Shown here: in pieces, positions 56,330 through 64,000 of the stretch
Numbering within the stretch: the stretch's first letter is position 1
Layout of the letters: every line of letters starts with the position of its first letter
Source: Branchiostoma floridae
Taxonomy: Eukaryota; Chordata; Leptocardii; Amphioxiformes; Branchiostomatidae
NCBI RefSeq assembly: GCF_000003815.2
Contig: NC_049984.1
Location: 20,595,498-20,659,497, forward strand
Direction: 5' to 3'
DNA: 64,000 bases
Notes under the pieces: model-generated
Database searches by the model: none
The model's input: only the letters and a program-made list of their open reading frames with translations
What the model was told of the DNA's origin: nothing
Made by a program: the position numbers and the translations under genes

Positions 56330-56605
56330 GCAAAGTCCAAAAGCGTTGCAAGTTAGGGCGCACTGTTTAACACAGCTCAAAATCAGAATTTACTCACGAT
56401 AACGTCCTCAGTGTTTGCCAGTTGTAATGCGAAGGGTGAAGGGTCCATGAACAGTAAGAATGCCTTCCTTATTCAAGTATGGTCTCTAGATGAATGTGTT
56501 AAAAATTTATTGATCAAAACTTGACCACTCTTTGGCAACTAGTGGTGGAGCGCCGTGAGTTCGAGCGCGTAAAAAAGCGGGCATCTTAGGGCAGCCCCCA
56601 TTATA
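56330..56605 (+). mobile_element. TAAYGG-end transposon family, right half
   Basis: GTGTTAAAAATTTATTGATCAAAACTTGACCACTCT...GTGGTGGAGCGCCGTGAGTTCGAGCGC, then the right end CATCTTAGGGCAGCCCCCATTATAA, matches the right half of 34828-35895. Left half not found. Confidence 0.7.
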
Positions 56606-57599
56606 ATATTAAAGTAACGACCATTACTTTATCATGTCACGTTCATCGATTTAGTTGACGCAAGGACAGGCACCTTATCCAACACTGATAACCATAATTA
56701 TTTCACGGACTGACAGAGGCTTGTATGTACTATGTTTTACAAGTTTTACCCCCGGTTAAAACAGGAACGAAAGATGCTTTCACTACCATTTTCCAAAAAT
56801 GAAATAAGCTGGATATATCTTTACAGTCCCAAACAAGAAGGTCATTTGGTTCCATGGAGACTTGTCAGGAAGCAGCCTATTCGCTTAAGTACTAAGTATG
56901 ATTTAAGTTTTTGTCCAACAATTAACGTTGCTGCCCCAGCCTTTAAAACATAAAAACATTGCAAAGTTGCTTGTTGAATAAAGTGAAGTCTGGCAAAGAA
57001 AAGAATCCATAATCCTTTCCAATTATTACAATTAAGAATATTGACAAATGCAAATTAATGAGGGCAAAATATTCTGTATTGTTTCTTGATAGTGGCGGCA
57101 TTAAACACATCATTTCCACAAATATCATCTATGTTGGCATCATACATTAGCATCAACCCAATCTTGTTGTGAGCAGTCAACTTGGCCGTCACTACAGCCT
57201 TCTATGGACAAATGAACCGTTGACGAAAACTTCCAGTTTGAACATTATAGACTAGCGACAATTACTAATCTGAAACAGACACATTGGACCTACTACAATC
57301 ATGTGTAAGGTTTTTGAAGGTTTTATGAATGACCTGAAATTTGAGAGTTGACTTCATTATTGTCATAACAACTGCAAGCAGTGGCAGGACAAGAAAGAAA
57401 ACAGTTCTGACATTTTTCTGCTGCATTGTACATGCTTTTCTTGCTTGTTAAACTGACATAGAAGTCGGAAAGTTGTAGTAGGCGATTTCTGAACAACAGC
57501 TGTGTCTGACCAGATTAGTCTTTATACTGAACTATGACAGAGGACCAGAGGGATTGACCTTAGGCCACACCGACTTAATTTTATGGATGACATCCAGGT

Positions 57600-57990
57600 G
57601 CGCATTGATTTTCACCTGTTCTAAAAAACAAAAAAAAACAGTGGCCTCAAGTCACCTAATAGCATTCCTGGTCAATCTGAATGTTATGCTTGCCAGAAGA
57701 TCTGCTCCCCTGGGTAAGGGGGTATATAGTCTGAGCCTCAGTGCCCTCTTTAAACTAGAATGGCACTAGAAACATGATTGAAATGGCAAAAATGGTCTCT
57801 TAGTCTTACAGACAGACTGGAGGCAGACATTAGACAAACCAAGCCTGGGGAGAATGGACTGAATGTTCTGTCCTGTGTTTTTTTGGGCGACATTTTTTTT
57901 TGCAGGATTTTTCATTTTTTCCGCCTTTGCCCATTAGTTTTTGGGATCTCCAGAGGATGTCATCCTTAAATTTAGTCAATGTGGCCCTGG
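57600..57990. repeat. Dispersed repeat shared with 17440-17690
   Basis: Shares a GATGNYATCC...TAGTCAA..TGGCC phrase with 17440-17690. Open frames here have no domain. Confidence 0.4.
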
Positions 57991-58212
57991 CAGGATGTCA
58001 TTCAGTAGATTAAGGCTTACACATCGCTTAAATTACACATCACTTAAATAGTCTAAAACAATGTGTTTAGGCAGCCAAAAATGCAATAAACGTAATGTTA
58101 TTTACTTTTGATACTGTCGAGTGATACCTGATTTGTGAACATCCTTTCAGGATCATTAAGGTATGGCATGTGGTAAGATTTAGAAGCCACAGTCTATTTT
58201 GAAGACTTGCAT

Positions 58213-58396
58213 GTACAGTCAAACCTGTCTATAGCGGCCACTCAAGGGACCGGACAAATTTGGCCACTATAAACAGGTGGCCTCTGTATAGAGGTGGCAA
58301 CTTGTAGATAAAATACCCAAGGGACCGACAAAAAGTGGCCACTATGGACAGGTGGCCCCTCTGTAGAGGTGGCCCCTAATACAGGTTTGACTGTAC
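58213..58396. mobile_element. 184 bp MITE with perfect 16 bp inverted ends
   Basis: GTACAGTCAAACCTGT at 58213-58228 and its exact complement at 58381-58396. Interior has two tandem units of GGGACCGRACAAA..TGGCCACTAT..ACAGGTGGCC..CTGTA(TA)GAGGTGGC. ACAGTCAAACCTGT-ended elements are widespread in marine invertebrate genomes. Lies 470 bp from the GOT2 stop, possibly in its 3' UTR. Confidence 0.9.
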
Positions 58397-58867
58397 TCCT
58401 TACATTACAAAAGATGCTAGTCTGCAAAGCTACCGATTCATTCCATAGCTGACTACCAAGTTCTTAAACCATTTGTTTTAACCACTGATATTTACTACAT
58501 GTATGTATGTCTTTAATTACCATGCCATTGAGTCACAAAATCAATTCTGAGTCTTTCTGCATTCTTTTGTAACTCATGAAAATCACCATAAAAATGTCCC
58601 CACTTTCATTTTGCCTTTAGTGCAAAGGCAAATGTCCAAGGTTTGGTGCAGATACTGGAAACATTCTCCAGATCAAAATGATGCTTCATGTTTCCATTTA
58701 AAACAACTTTTTAAGCGTACTTTCCTAATTCTAACTGTTTACAACCAAACAATTTTAAGAAGTCACCAGTTAACCCGCTTCTATACAAGAAATTACTTTC
58801 ACCAATTCGGGGTGTAATTTTATTGCATCAGGTCGCAAATATTTTTGGGTGAGAAGGACCGCTGTCT

Positions 58868-63998
<5,131 letters not shown>

Positions 63999-64000
63999 AT

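Larger units (their letters stand above)
55069..58212. other. Piezo 3' UTR and intergenic spacer
   Basis: Spacer between convergent Piezo and GOT2. Contains candidate poly(A) signals at 55387 and 56160, a G-rich tract at 55359-55383, the TAAYGG-family fragment at 56330-56605 and a dispersed repeat at 57600-57990. No gene recognised. Confidence 0.6.

Overview
The window is animal nuclear DNA: short exons with GT/AG borders in long introns packed with broken transposons. The host genes resemble deuterostome proteins closely, and the repeat content (tRNA-headed SINE remnants, LINE 3' ends, many small palindromic DNA elements, very frequent TACATGTA-type palindromes) looks like a cephalochordate such as Branchiostoma (amphioxus). 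The species call is inference.

About 3.25-55.1 kb, + strand: the 3' half of a Piezo mechanosensitive cation channel gene. I could chain 27 coding exons with consistent reading phase, giving 1,493 residues and a stop at 55066-55068. They run from the beam helix through the poorly conserved intracellular linkers, the last membrane repeats, the anchor with its PFxxEx6W motif, the outer helix, the extracellular cap, the inner pore helix and the C-terminal domain. The 5' half lies upstream of the window.

About 58.9-64.0 kb, - strand: the last two coding exons of mitochondrial aspartate aminotransferase (GOT2), tail to tail with Piezo across a 3.8 kb spacer. A broken LINE sits in the GOT2 intron.

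The introns hold most of the unusual material: a 3.5 kb TTAA-flanked element with arms of about 1.1 kb (12.5-16.0 kb); a 998 bp element with a 9 bp target duplication and a Myb/SANT-like coding relic (17.8-18.8 kb); a 583 bp palindromic element, also with a 9 bp duplication (48.9-49.5 kb) and a relative at 28.3-28.6 kb; a family with TAAYGG-type ends in four places (25.7, 34.8, 45.0 and 56.3 kb); a gutted mariner copy (37.8 kb); a Penelope-like RT scrap (37.4 kb); three LINE fragments (23.1, 42.7 and 60.1 kb); SINE-like heads; and two satellite-like tandem arrays (30.1 and 32.5 kb) on either side of a promoter-like, possibly transcribed intronic unit (31.0-32.5 kb).

I see no prokaryotic genes, CRISPR arrays, functional tRNA or rRNA genes, or viral genes. 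I found no clear new multi-gene system. The most novel items are the mobile-element architectures, the intronic candidate transcript, and a duplicated splice donor inside Piezo.
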